DNA of 21,357 nucleotides from an uncultured Clostridia bacterium (GTDB lineage Bacteria; Bacillota; Clostridia; Oscillospirales; CAG-272): contig CAMPBZ010000004.1 in NCBI GenBank assembly GCA_946641795.1, positions 1-21,357 on the forward strand. The letters are read 5' to 3'. Shown here piece after piece: positions 7,131 through 13,893 of this stretch. Every line of letters begins with the position of its first letter. Within the stretch, counting starts at the first letter, position 1. Position numbers and translations under genes: made by a program. The notes below the pieces were generated by a model. It was not told the origin of the DNA. It searched no databases and saw only the letters and a program-made list of their open reading frames with translations.

Positions 7131-7173
7131 AAAAAAATACGGCAATCCTGTATTTTTTACAAGATTACCGCAT
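7131..7173 (-). terminator. Intrinsic terminator after the HTH gene
   Basis: Arms 7137-7152 and 7158-7173 form a 16-base stem with three G-U pairs and a 5-base loop, followed on the minus strand by seven T (7137-7131). It sits about 20 bases after the HTH stop at 7194 and closes the TerB-like/HTH operon. Confidence 0.9.
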
Positions 7174-7193
7174 TTTTGCCGAAAAATGGCGCG

Positions 7194-7511
7194 TCAGCTC
7201 TGGAATACCAAAAGCTCCTCAATGGAAAGCCCGGTCAACTCGCAGTAGAACAACAGGTCCTCTACGCCCACCGGCGTGGTGCCCCGCTCCCAGTTGGTAA
7301 TGGTATTTTCGCTGACCAGAAACACCTGGCTGAGCTCGTTGCGGCTGATGCTGTTATCCATTTCGCTGGTGCAGTTTTTGCAATCGCCGGCGCAGTTGCC
7401 CAAATGATAGCGGAGCTGTTTGCAAACGTTGCGACGAAGGTTCAAGTTTCCGTGCCGGAGCGTTTCCAAGCGGCTGCCGGTCTCTTTCCAATCGATCGTT
7501 TTGGGTTGCAT
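7194..7511 (-). CDS. Small HTH (XRE/Cro-CI type) regulator with a Cys-rich insertion
   Basis: A 105-residue DNA-binding protein. The second half reads SRNELSQVFLVSENTITNWERG, a classic helix-turn-helix with recognition-helix end NWERG, followed by helices ending LTGLSIEELLVF. Between the first helix (GSRLETLRHGNLNLRR) and this region is an insertion with C30-x9-C40-x3-C44-x2-C47 and His36, which could bind a metal or act as a redox switch; XRE domains normally have only a short turn there. The start is supported by GGGAGG eight bases upstream. It follows a TerB-like gene by 19 bases and shares its promoter and terminator, so the pair probably act together. The target genes are unknown. Repressor is more likely than activator, by family habit only. 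Confidence 0.88.
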   Translation of the reverse strand: MQPKTIDWKETGSRLETLRHGNLNLRRNVCKQLRYHLGNCAGDCKNCTSEMDNSISRNELSQVFLVSENTITNWERGTTPVGVEDLLFYCELTGLSIEELLVFQS

Positions 7512-7530
7512 AGTTGGTCCTCCCGAAAAA

Positions 7531-8103
7531 TCAAGCGTTCTTTTCTTTTTCCGCCTTAATAGCCCCGATCACCTTGAAGAACAGAATTTCGGTGTTCATC
7601 TCCTGCTCGGTAACGTTGTTGTCCATGGTGCAAAGGCCGACGATGATTTCGGCAACCTTTTGTTCCAGCTCGGCAGTGTGATCCTTTTGCAGCATACTGT
7701 CGCAGAAGGCGAAGAGCGTAACGAACTCGCGGCTGAGCTGGATCATCTGATCGTTGAGCAGCGCCAGCAACTGTTGCAGTTTTTGAACGTCGCTCTGGAA
7801 ATAATCTTCCCATTTGAAATTTTCGCCAAAGGCGGCGTTCAGGTAATCCACAAGGTCGCCCTGGTTGGTAATATCGCGAATGAAGATCAGCTCGTTGCGG
7901 TCAAAATCGTTGTCCGCAACGGCAACCTGCAAAAGAGAATACTGCAAAAGCAGATCGAACTTCACCGTCACGTTTTTGGGGTCATAACTTTCGCCTTTTT
8001 TTGCAAGCAATTCCGAAACGGCACACGCCATCCCATTTACCACTGCAAAACAATCATTGTATTTTTCTTTGCAAAAATCGTAAATCTCCTGTAATTTTCC
8101 CAT
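7531..8103 (-). CDS. TerB-like all-helical protein of unknown function
   Basis: A 190-residue soluble, acidic, helix-rich protein with no signal peptide. Two segments resemble the acidic metal-site motif of TerB (tellurite-resistance) proteins: VAVADNDFDRNELIFIRDI at about residues 62-80 and LCTMDNNVTEQEMN near residue 170. TerB-family proteins are often linked to metal or membrane stress; no other Ter gene is present here, so a tellurite role should not be assumed. A frame starting at 8145 exists, but the ATG at 8103 (MGKLQEIYDF) has AAGGAGA seven bases upstream and is preferred. It is first in a two-gene operon with the HTH regulator. Family assignment is by motif feel only and is moderately sure. 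Confidence 0.8.
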   Translation of the reverse strand: MGKLQEIYDFCKEKYNDCFAVVNGMACAVSELLAKKGESYDPKNVTVKFDLLLQYSLLQVAVADNDFDRNELIFIRDITNQGDLVDYLNAAFGENFKWEDYFQSDVQKLQQLLALLNDQMIQLSREFVTLFAFCDSMLQKDHTAELEQKVAEIIVGLCTMDNNVTEQEMNTEILFFKVIGAIKAEKEKNA

Positions 8104-8153
8104 TGTTCTTCTCCTTTTCGTTTTTGCGGACAGTTTTTTCATCATCCGCTTTG

Positions 8154-8182
8154 ATTATACCATTTTCAAGGGCGGCTGTCAA
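8154..8182 (-). promoter_or_regulatory. Full-consensus sigma-A promoter of the TerB-like/HTH operon
   Basis: TTGACA (8182-8177), 17-base spacer and TATAAT (8159-8154) on the minus strand. The start site should fall near 8147, about 45 bases before the start codon at 8103. No operator palindrome is obvious around it. Confidence 0.92.
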
Positions 8183-8254
8183 GTCGGCTCTTGCCGCATT
8201 TTCTTGAAAAACGGCGAAGCGGTCTTTGCCAGAGGTTGGGAGCGCTCGCAAGCC

Positions 8255-9310
8255 TTATTTTCCTTTCAACCGCAGGGTTTCCCATTCTTCCCGGGTCATA
8301 CAGTTGACGTGGCCTTTGCGCACCTCGCCCAGCTGCGGGACGGGAACGTTCTCGCTGGCCCATTGGTAGGAAAAGCCGAGCTTTTCCTGCACGCGGCGCG
8401 ATTTTTCGTTGCCGTCGTAATAGCCGCACCAAACGCGCGCCAGGTTCCGATCCTCAAAGGCGTGGCGCAACAGTTCGCGCGCCGCCTCCGGCACGATCCC
8501 ACGCCCCCAATAGGGCTTGCCCAGCCAGTAGCCGAGCTCGGCTTCGTCGTCTCCCGTGGCAAGATCGTTGCGGTGCAGGCCGATGCTGCCCACCGGCAGG
8601 CCGGTCTCTTTGAGGACGATGGCGTAGGTCTCCGGCTTGGAGAGTACGTTGCGGATGATCTCGCGGCTGTTTTCCACGCTTGTATGCACCGGCCAGCCCG
8701 CCGCAGGGCCGATGTCGGGGTCCTTGGCATAGCGGTAGCACTCCGCGGCGTCTTCTTCCGCCCACGGGCGCAGGATCAGCCGCTCGGTTTCCAGCACCAC
8801 GCGCAACTGCTTTTCCATTATATCAAAATCCACAAGTTTGCCGTCGATTTTGAAATAGCCCTTGAAGGTACCAATTTTCTCAAATCCGAATTTGCGGTAA
8901 AGAGCAATGGCGCGGTCGTTATCGCTACGGACTTCCAGCGAGACGATTTCGGAACGCGCGACCACCGCCGCAAAATTGAGGATGGTTTGCATCAGCCGGG
9001 AGCCGATACCCTTGCCCCAAAAGGGCTTGCGGACGGAAATGCCCAACTGACCGCGGTGCGCCATCCGTTTGCGGGGAATGACGCCGTAATTTGCCAGACC
9101 GACGATCTCGTCGCCCATTTTTGCAATCCAAAGGCGGTCGGTTTGCGAGGCGGCGGTGGAGGCAAGAAATTCCTGCTCCTGTTCCACCGTCAGCGGGATC
9201 CCGCCTTCGCCGAAGGTCAGGTTTTCCGTCTCTGCGCCAACCAGTTTGGAATAGTTCAAAATCGCCGCGGCATCCTCCGGCCGGGCCGGTACAATGCGGA
9301 TCTCCTGCAT
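8255..9310 (-). CDS. Tandem GNAT acetyltransferase (two fused domains)
   Basis: A 351-residue cytoplasmic protein made of two GNAT acetyltransferase domains. Domain 1 (about 1-165) has the acetyl-CoA loop KPFWGKGIGSRL at 95-106, then SDNDRAIALYRKFGFEKIG. Domain 2 (about 170-345) is RimJ/RimL-like: ETERLILRPW at 174-183, AELGYWLGKPYWGRGI at 257-272 with the second acetyl-CoA loop, and NEKSRRVQEKLGF at 301-313. GNAT enzymes transfer acetyl from acetyl-CoA to amines of small molecules or protein N-termini; the acceptor of neither domain can be predicted. The frame is open up to 9427, but the ATG at 9310 (MQEIRIVPARPEDA) has GGGGGAG six bases upstream and begins at the domain edge, so it is chosen. 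It is a single-gene unit. Confidence 0.93.
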   Translation of the reverse strand: MQEIRIVPARPEDAAAILNYSKLVGAETENLTFGEGGIPLTVEQEQEFLASTAASQTDRLWIAKMGDEIVGLANYGVIPRKRMAHRGQLGISVRKPFWGKGIGSRLMQTILNFAAVVARSEIVSLEVRSDNDRAIALYRKFGFEKIGTFKGYFKIDGKLVDFDIMEKQLRVVLETERLILRPWAEEDAAECYRYAKDPDIGPAAGWPVHTSVENSREIIRNVLSKPETYAIVLKETGLPVGSIGLHRNDLATGDDEAELGYWLGKPYWGRGIVPEAARELLRHAFEDRNLARVWCGYYDGNEKSRRVQEKLGFSYQWASENVPVPQLGEVRKGHVNCMTREEWETLRLKGK

Positions 9311-9343
9311 ACGAAACTCCCCCTTCCGTTTGAAATTGATTTT

Positions 9344-9372
9344 ATTATAGCATATTTGCGACGGCTTTGCAA
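9344..9372 (-). promoter_or_regulatory. Sigma-A promoter of the tandem GNAT gene
   Basis: TTGCAA (9372-9367), 17-base spacer and TATAAT (9349-9344) on the minus strand, 33 bases upstream of the ATG at 9310. This supports the shorter GNAT start, since a longer protein would overlap the promoter. Confidence 0.82.
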
Positions 9373-9394
9373 GATTGAAGCTTTGCAACCCGAC

Positions 9395-9421
9395 AAAAAA
9401 TTCGCCCGCCGAAAGGCGGGC
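9395..9421 (-). terminator. Intrinsic terminator after the YhhN-like gene
   Basis: Perfect 7-base GC arms (9404-9410 and 9415-9421) with a TTTC loop on the minus strand, then a run of T (9402-9395). It starts eight bases after the stop codon at 9430. Confidence 0.92.
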
Positions 9422-9429
9422 AATCAATC

Positions 9430-10143
9430 TTAATCAGCAGTCCATTTGCCGCAGGAAACGGCGATGAGAGCTTGCGAGGGGGCGTAAAAGATCCAAATCA
9501 GCGGGCCGGCGCCGGCAACGCCCAGGTAGGAAAGACCCACGCACGCGTCACAGGCGAAGAAGAGCGCAAAGGCCACCGCAAGCATACCGCTGCGGAGCCG
9601 CTCTTCCCGCTCGGAATACCGGAAGGCGCCCCACAAATGCTCGGCCAGGTTGCCCAAAAGCTGCGGGCCGTAAAAGGCCACGGCAATGTAAAGCGGGGCA
9701 AGCTGATGAAAGATTGCCAGCACCGCCAATGTGACCAGCGTACTGCCGAAACGCAGAGAAAAACTGACGATCGCCCGTTTTTTGCCGCGCGGGATCTCCA
9801 ACGCGTGAAAAATTTGCGCCGCAAAAAAGGTGACCACCCCGAACGTGTAGTTTTGCACCAGGTCCAAAAGCTGCACGTCGCTCACCAGCGTAAAGGCCAT
9901 GGCAAGGAGCAGAAAGAGCCGCCGGTCGGCAAGTTTCCCCTCCCCTTTGGCAAAGACAAAATCCAGCGCCACGTAGGCAAACGCCGCCACGATGACAAAG
10001 AATTTCCAGGCAGCCGAGGAAAAGAGCAATGTGCGCCCAGTCAGATCGCTGACCAGAAAAATGGCGAAGATCGCCCCTTCCAGCAAAAGGAAGTTGCGCG
10101 GGCAGAGCCACTTCTGCCGGGTAAGGCTTCGGGTTTGTTCCAT
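9430..10143 (-). CDS. YhhN-like membrane protein (lysoplasmalogenase family, tentative)
   Basis: A 237-residue integral membrane protein with about seven or eight hydrophobic segments. Features resembling the YhhN/TMEM86 family are FTLVSDVQLLDLV, then FGVVTFFAAQIFHAL, later FFACDACVGLSYLG and YAPSQALIAVSC, recalling the conserved Asp positions and the F-x-x-A-x-x-F-H motif. Characterised members hydrolyse the vinyl-ether bond of lysoplasmalogens. Anaerobic Clostridia make plasmalogens, so that role would fit, but it is inferred. The start has a near-perfect AAAGGAGG seven bases upstream. It follows the TRIC gene by 47 bases with no promoter visible between them and ends at a clear terminator, so it is probably the last gene of its transcript. 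A divergent membrane protein of another function is possible. Confidence 0.82.
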   Translation of the reverse strand: MEQTRSLTRQKWLCPRNFLLLEGAIFAIFLVSDLTGRTLLFSSAAWKFFVIVAAFAYVALDFVFAKGEGKLADRRLFLLLAMAFTLVSDVQLLDLVQNYTFGVVTFFAAQIFHALEIPRGKKRAIVSFSLRFGSTLVTLAVLAIFHQLAPLYIAVAFYGPQLLGNLAEHLWGAFRYSEREERLRSGMLAVAFALFFACDACVGLSYLGVAGAGPLIWIFYAPSQALIAVSCGKWTAD

Positions 10144-10190
10144 ACGGCTTCCTCCTTTTTTCTACAAATTTTGCAACGGCAACCGAAAAA

Positions 10191-10892
10191 TTACTTCTCT
10201 TCTTTTTTCGCGTCCAGCGGCGTTGGCCAGTTCCAATGGAACCGCATTGCCAGGATGCGCAGGGTCAGAATGATGGAAACGGAGATCAGAACAACGGCAA
10301 GTCGGGGGAGATGCGGCAGCAGGAGCACGTAACAGCCGGTGCCGAGCAGGGCGGGAATGAGATACACGTGCTTCCGGAAGATCAGCGGGATTTGCGCGGA
10401 GAACATATCGCGCAGAATGCCGCCGCCAATGCCGGTGATGCACCCGCAAAAGATCAACAGCCCGGGGTTGGTGGAAACACCGTTTGCGGCGCAGAAGGTT
10501 GCCGCCGAGTCCACCCCGAGAACGCAGAACAGGGCAAGGCCAAGCGAATCCGAGCCTTCCAGGAGCCAGTTGTGGATTTGCCCGGTGAGGACGGTTGCCG
10601 TTTTGCCGATGAAAGAAACCAAAAACAACGAGAGCGAAACGACCAGGCAAATGGCCGCGTAAATGGCGTATTCCACGGTGGAAAACAGCGCGGGCGGGTT
10701 CCTGCCGATGATGATATCACGGATCAAACCTCCGCCGAATGCGGTGGTAAAAGCAAAAATGATCGCTCCGATCAGGTCGGTCTTTTTCTGGATGGCAATG
10801 ATCGTTCCCGAAACGGCAAAGGAAACGATACCAACGCATACCAGGAAAAACATGACCCAATCCACTGCCGAATTCAAAACAAGCGGTTCCAT
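10191..10892 (-). CDS. TRIC/UPF0126 family cation channel protein
   Basis: A 233-residue membrane protein of the UPF0126/TRIC family, built from two homologous three-helix repeats. Each repeat carries the hallmark GGG-x-x-RD: GGGLIRD at 53-59 and GGGILRD at 156-162, followed by a Pro-containing loop (GRNPPALF and SAQIPLIF). Prokaryotic TRIC proteins form trimeric K+-permeable channels, although some bacterial relatives have been linked to amino-acid transport, so the transported species is uncertain. The ATG at 10892 has AAGGA seven bases upstream. It sits 54 bases after the HAD-trehalase gene; no convincing promoter is seen in the gap, so co-transcription with the sugar genes is likely but unproven. 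Confidence 0.93.
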   Translation of the reverse strand: MEPLVLNSAVDWVMFFLVCVGIVSFAVSGTIIAIQKKTDLIGAIIFAFTTAFGGGLIRDIIIGRNPPALFSTVEYAIYAAICLVVSLSLFLVSFIGKTATVLTGQIHNWLLEGSDSLGLALFCVLGVDSAATFCAANGVSTNPGLLIFCGCITGIGGGILRDMFSAQIPLIFRKHVYLIPALLGTGCYVLLLPHLPRLAVVLISVSIILTLRILAMRFHWNWPTPLDAKKEEK

Positions 10893-10946
10893 TTTTTCAT
10901 CCTTCTTTTTTATAAGTTCATTGTTACACCAGTTGCGGCCGGGGAA

Positions 10947-12818
10947 TTATTGGTTCCCTTCCCGCCGCAGGTACTCCTGCGCGTAAAGATAAATGCCGGC
11001 CGTCCAGCCCATCATCGGCGGCATACCGCCGTGGCATTCATCCTCTACATCGCAGTTCCCTTCCACCACGTTGTACTTTTCCCAAAGCTTGTGGGTCGCT
11101 TCAAACACGCGGTCGATCAAAAGAATATACTTCTTTGCAATTCGGGCGGCCTCTGTTTTGAAGCCGTAGCGGTCGAACGCGGCAATCACCATCATTTGCT
11201 GGGGTGCCCAGCCGTTGGGATAGCCCCACTGGTAGCTCCCGGCAAAATTGTTTTTTGCGTTTGCAAGAACGCCGTATTCGGCTTCCAGCTTGTCAAACTG
11301 CGCAAGGAAGGCCTCGGCGTTCTTCTGCTCCGCCAGGCCGACGAACAACGGAAGCACCGAATCGCAGGGGAAATCGTTGCTCAATTTTCCGGTGACGTAG
11401 TTGTAATCGCGGAAACACCCGTTTTCGTCCAGCAGATAGGTTTCCATTCTTTCTTTTCTTGCCGCGGCACGGCTGATCCAGAGCTCGGCCTCTTCCTGCG
11501 GTTTGCCCAGCTCGTTTGCAAAATACGCCATATTGAGCTCCATTCCGTAAAGCAGGGAGTTCAGGCAAACGGGCGCGTAATCGTAAATGTCAAATTGAAA
11601 CCGGGAGGTGCAATCGTGTCCGCTTTCGCAAACGCCCAGGTAGTGGCGGCCGATCTGCGCGCGGTCACCGGGGATCTTCAAGTGTACGCGCTCCTCGTAG
11701 TCCGGGGCGCGCGTGGCAAGGTATTCCCGGTCGGTCAGGTTGGTGTCGTACCGGTTCAGCCCGATGGGGGTGGAGCGTTGCGTCATCCAGAATTCGTACT
11801 CCTTGCAAAGCGTTTTGTAGGCGCCCGCAAGCCAAGTTTTATCCTTATAATATTCGTAGGTCTCCCGCACCATAACGGAAAGGAACGGGGGCTGGGAATG
11901 GTCCAGGTGGTAGGTGCCGGTGCTGTTGGGCATAAAGCCGAGCTTTTCCACCAGGTAGAGCATATTGTCGGTGTTGTTTTTGGCCAACGCCTCCCGGCCG
12001 CAAAGCATCAGGCCGACATTGGTAAAATAGGTGTCCCAGTAGTAAAGCGTTTCAAATTTTCCAACCGCGGGAACGGTGAAAGGATACGGAATGCCGATGA
12101 TCTGATCGCCGTCCTCCGGGCATTCGCGGATCACGTTATCCCAGTTGAACTCGATGTACTCGTTTACGGTTTGGAACTCCTGACCGCCCACAATTTGCAA
12201 AATCTCTTTCAGGCGGTAGATATAGTCGTCGGCAAAGGCTTTGATCGCGCCGTTCCAGGTGGCGGTACAGCCGTCGTAAACGCCGATGACTTTCATTCCG
12301 GCGCTTTTTGCGGCTTGCAGGGTGGCAACGCAGGCGTCGGCAAAAATGCACTCTCCGGCCGGCGCGCCCAGCTTTTCGGCAACCGCGCGGAACAGCCCGG
12401 CATCGGCTTTTTCGGCGCCGAAGTCCTCATACGACCAAACGCCGTTCAAAAAGCCGGAAAAGCCAAGGCGTTTCAGGCAGGCTTCTGCCGCGGGGCGCGG
12501 CGTTGCCGACACCACATACACGGCGCAGTCGGCCTTTTTCAGCTCCGGGAGCGTATCGGCCACCGAGTCCTTGGTGCCGGCGGTCTCGCAATAGGCGGCG
12601 TTGCAGCGCGCGTTGACCGCGTTCACGTCCGTGCGAACTCCGAATTGATCGGCCAGGAGCGCGATCTGCCCGGGACGATCCAGCGCGACCAGCGCGTGTT
12701 CAATTTCCCTCGGATCATAGCTGACCGCATTTTCATCCAGAATTGCCCGGAGCGTTTGCACGCAGAACGGCAGGGTGTCGGCCAGAACGCCGTCCAAACC
12801 GAAAATGATATTTTTCAT
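10947..12818 (-). CDS. HAD-domain/trehalase-like (GH37) fusion protein
   Basis: A 623-residue cytoplasmic fusion. Residues 1-200 are a HAD domain of the beta-phosphoglucomutase type: IIFGLDGVLADT at the start, VVSATP near 102-107, FADAC near 159-163. The nucleophile position of the D-x-D motif is Gly7 (GGT) instead of Asp, so phosphotransfer is probably lost; Asp9 remains. Residues 215-620 resemble GH37 trehalases: VGKFETLYYWDTY (252-264), FMPNSTGTYHLDHSQPP, ESGHDCTSR (398-406, with the general-acid Asp402), YQWGYPNGWAP (529-539) and WEKYN (579-583), whose Glu580 is a candidate base. Trehalase splits trehalose into two glucose; a different alpha-glucoside is possible because the usual Gly-Gly-Glu-Tyr segment is altered. 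It follows the isomerase gene by 17 bases. No signal peptide is seen. Confidence 0.9.
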   Translation of the reverse strand: MKNIIFGLDGVLADTLPFCVQTLRAILDENAVSYDPREIEHALVALDRPGQIALLADQFGVRTDVNAVNARCNAAYCETAGTKDSVADTLPELKKADCAVYVVSATPRPAAEACLKRLGFSGFLNGVWSYEDFGAEKADAGLFRAVAEKLGAPAGECIFADACVATLQAAKSAGMKVIGVYDGCTATWNGAIKAFADDYIYRLKEILQIVGGQEFQTVNEYIEFNWDNVIRECPEDGDQIIGIPYPFTVPAVGKFETLYYWDTYFTNVGLMLCGREALAKNNTDNMLYLVEKLGFMPNSTGTYHLDHSQPPFLSVMVRETYEYYKDKTWLAGAYKTLCKEYEFWMTQRSTPIGLNRYDTNLTDREYLATRAPDYEERVHLKIPGDRAQIGRHYLGVCESGHDCTSRFQFDIYDYAPVCLNSLLYGMELNMAYFANELGKPQEEAELWISRAAARKERMETYLLDENGCFRDYNYVTGKLSNDFPCDSVLPLFVGLAEQKNAEAFLAQFDKLEAEYGVLANAKNNFAGSYQWGYPNGWAPQQMMVIAAFDRYGFKTEAARIAKKYILLIDRVFEATHKLWEKYNVVEGNCDVEDECHGGMPPMMGWTAGIYLYAQEYLRREGNQ

Positions 12819-12835
12819 TGTTGTATTCCTCTTTG

Positions 12836-13780
12836 TTAAGCCTTGTGGTACTCTTTTTTGTATGCTTCAATTCGTTTGGCAAAATACCAGCCCACCGCCG
12901 CGTTCAGGCGCAAAGCGTCCCTGCGGAGCTCTTCCGGAAAACCGTGTACGCCGCCGTCGCTTTCAAAATTGAGGGAGCCTTCAAAGTCAAGAATGGCAAG
13001 CGCTTTGAAAACGCCCTCCCAGTCGGTGCCCTGCCGGTCCAGATAGCGGGCGGTATAGGGGATGAGGTGGGTATCCACAATGCCGTCGGTATCGTGCAGG
13101 TGCAGGATTTTAAGGTGCTTGCCGTGGGCAAGGATCTCCTGGAACTGGTCTTTTCCGGTGATGTTTGCGTGCCCGACATCGTAGCAGGTGCCAAAGCACT
13201 CCTCCCCGGCCTCGCGGTTCAGCGCCTCCACCAGCCTGACCAGAAATTCGGCATTGGAACAGCAGAAGCAGTTATCGCGCCCCTGAAAATCGGAATAGGT
13301 GTTTTCAATGCACATCATAACGCCCTCTTCCTTCAATACCGGAATATAAGAGGCAAATACCTTGAAATTGTGCTCAAAATCCTGCTCGTTCGTGCTGTGC
13401 GGGCCAATATCCACGCCGTGAACGGCAATATACTTTGCGCCCACCATTTTGCAGATGTGCACGCATTTTTCAAAGGTCATATGGATATAGGCGTTCATTT
13501 CCGGCTTGCCGTTCATTTCGGTGGGAAACGGCGCGTGCATTTGGTGGAAGGTGATGCCGTATTTTGCCGCGGCGTCAATGCTGGGCTGATAGTACGCGCG
13601 CAACTCTTCCAGCGATTTGTCAAAATGCCCGAACATTTCGCCCTTGAAAATTTGGCGGACGGACCACTCGTGACAGCCGAGGTCGATGGCGTTAAAGCCC
13701 AGCTCGGCGGCGGTTTTATAGCATTCGTCAACATCATTGGAAAGTTCCTTGAACAACAGATCGGCGGTTCCTACTCTCAT
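12836..13780 (-). CDS. Sugar phosphate isomerase/epimerase, xylose-isomerase-like TIM barrel
   Basis: A 314-residue cytoplasmic TIM-barrel enzyme of the AP-endonuclease-2/sugar isomerase superfamily. Likely metal ligands are Glu159 (CIENTY), Asp201 and His204 (CYDVGHANITG), His229 (ILHLHD) and Glu273 (LNFESDG); FHQMHAPFP near 78-86 supplies active-site His. Members interconvert keto- and aldo-sugars or epimerise sugars and inositols; the substrate cannot be named. A start at 13786 is open, but the AAGGAG lies seven bases before the ATG at 13780 and only one base before the other, so 13780 (MRVGTADLLF) is chosen. The HAD-trehalase gene follows after 17 bases. Upstream lies the terminator of the phosphorylase gene, so either readthrough or an unseen promoter drives it. 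Confidence 0.92.
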   Translation of the reverse strand: MRVGTADLLFKELSNDVDECYKTAAELGFNAIDLGCHEWSVRQIFKGEMFGHFDKSLEELRAYYQPSIDAAAKYGITFHQMHAPFPTEMNGKPEMNAYIHMTFEKCVHICKMVGAKYIAVHGVDIGPHSTNEQDFEHNFKVFASYIPVLKEEGVMMCIENTYSDFQGRDNCFCCSNAEFLVRLVEALNREAGEECFGTCYDVGHANITGKDQFQEILAHGKHLKILHLHDTDGIVDTHLIPYTARYLDRQGTDWEGVFKALAILDFEGSLNFESDGGVHGFPEELRRDALRLNAAVGWYFAKRIEAYKKEYHKA

Positions 13781-13843
13781 ATTCATTCTCCTTCAAAAAG
13801 GTCAAGCGGGGCGACCCGGCTTGCCGTATTTTTTTCTAATCGT

Positions 13844-13883
13844 CAAAAACGATCTGCGGAAAAAGCTCCGCAGGTCGTTTTTG
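13844..13883 (-). terminator. Terminator or attenuator after the GH94-like gene
   Basis: Arms 13844-13860 and 13867-13883 form a 17-base stem with one G-U pair and a 6-base loop. Its end contains TTTTT on the minus strand. It starts ten bases after the stop at 13894. No clear promoter follows before 13780, so partial readthrough into the isomerase gene is plausible. Confidence 0.8.
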
Positions 13884-13893
13884 CAGGTTGGTT

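Noticed and set aside
7531..8103. Tellurite-resistance operon
   Set aside because: Only a TerB-like protein is present, with no TerC, TerD or TerE gene nearby.
10236..12839. Plus-strand 867-residue frame opposite the TRIC and HAD-trehalase genes
   Set aside because: It spans two genes and their gap on the other strand and has no recognisable domain; both minus-strand genes are well supported.
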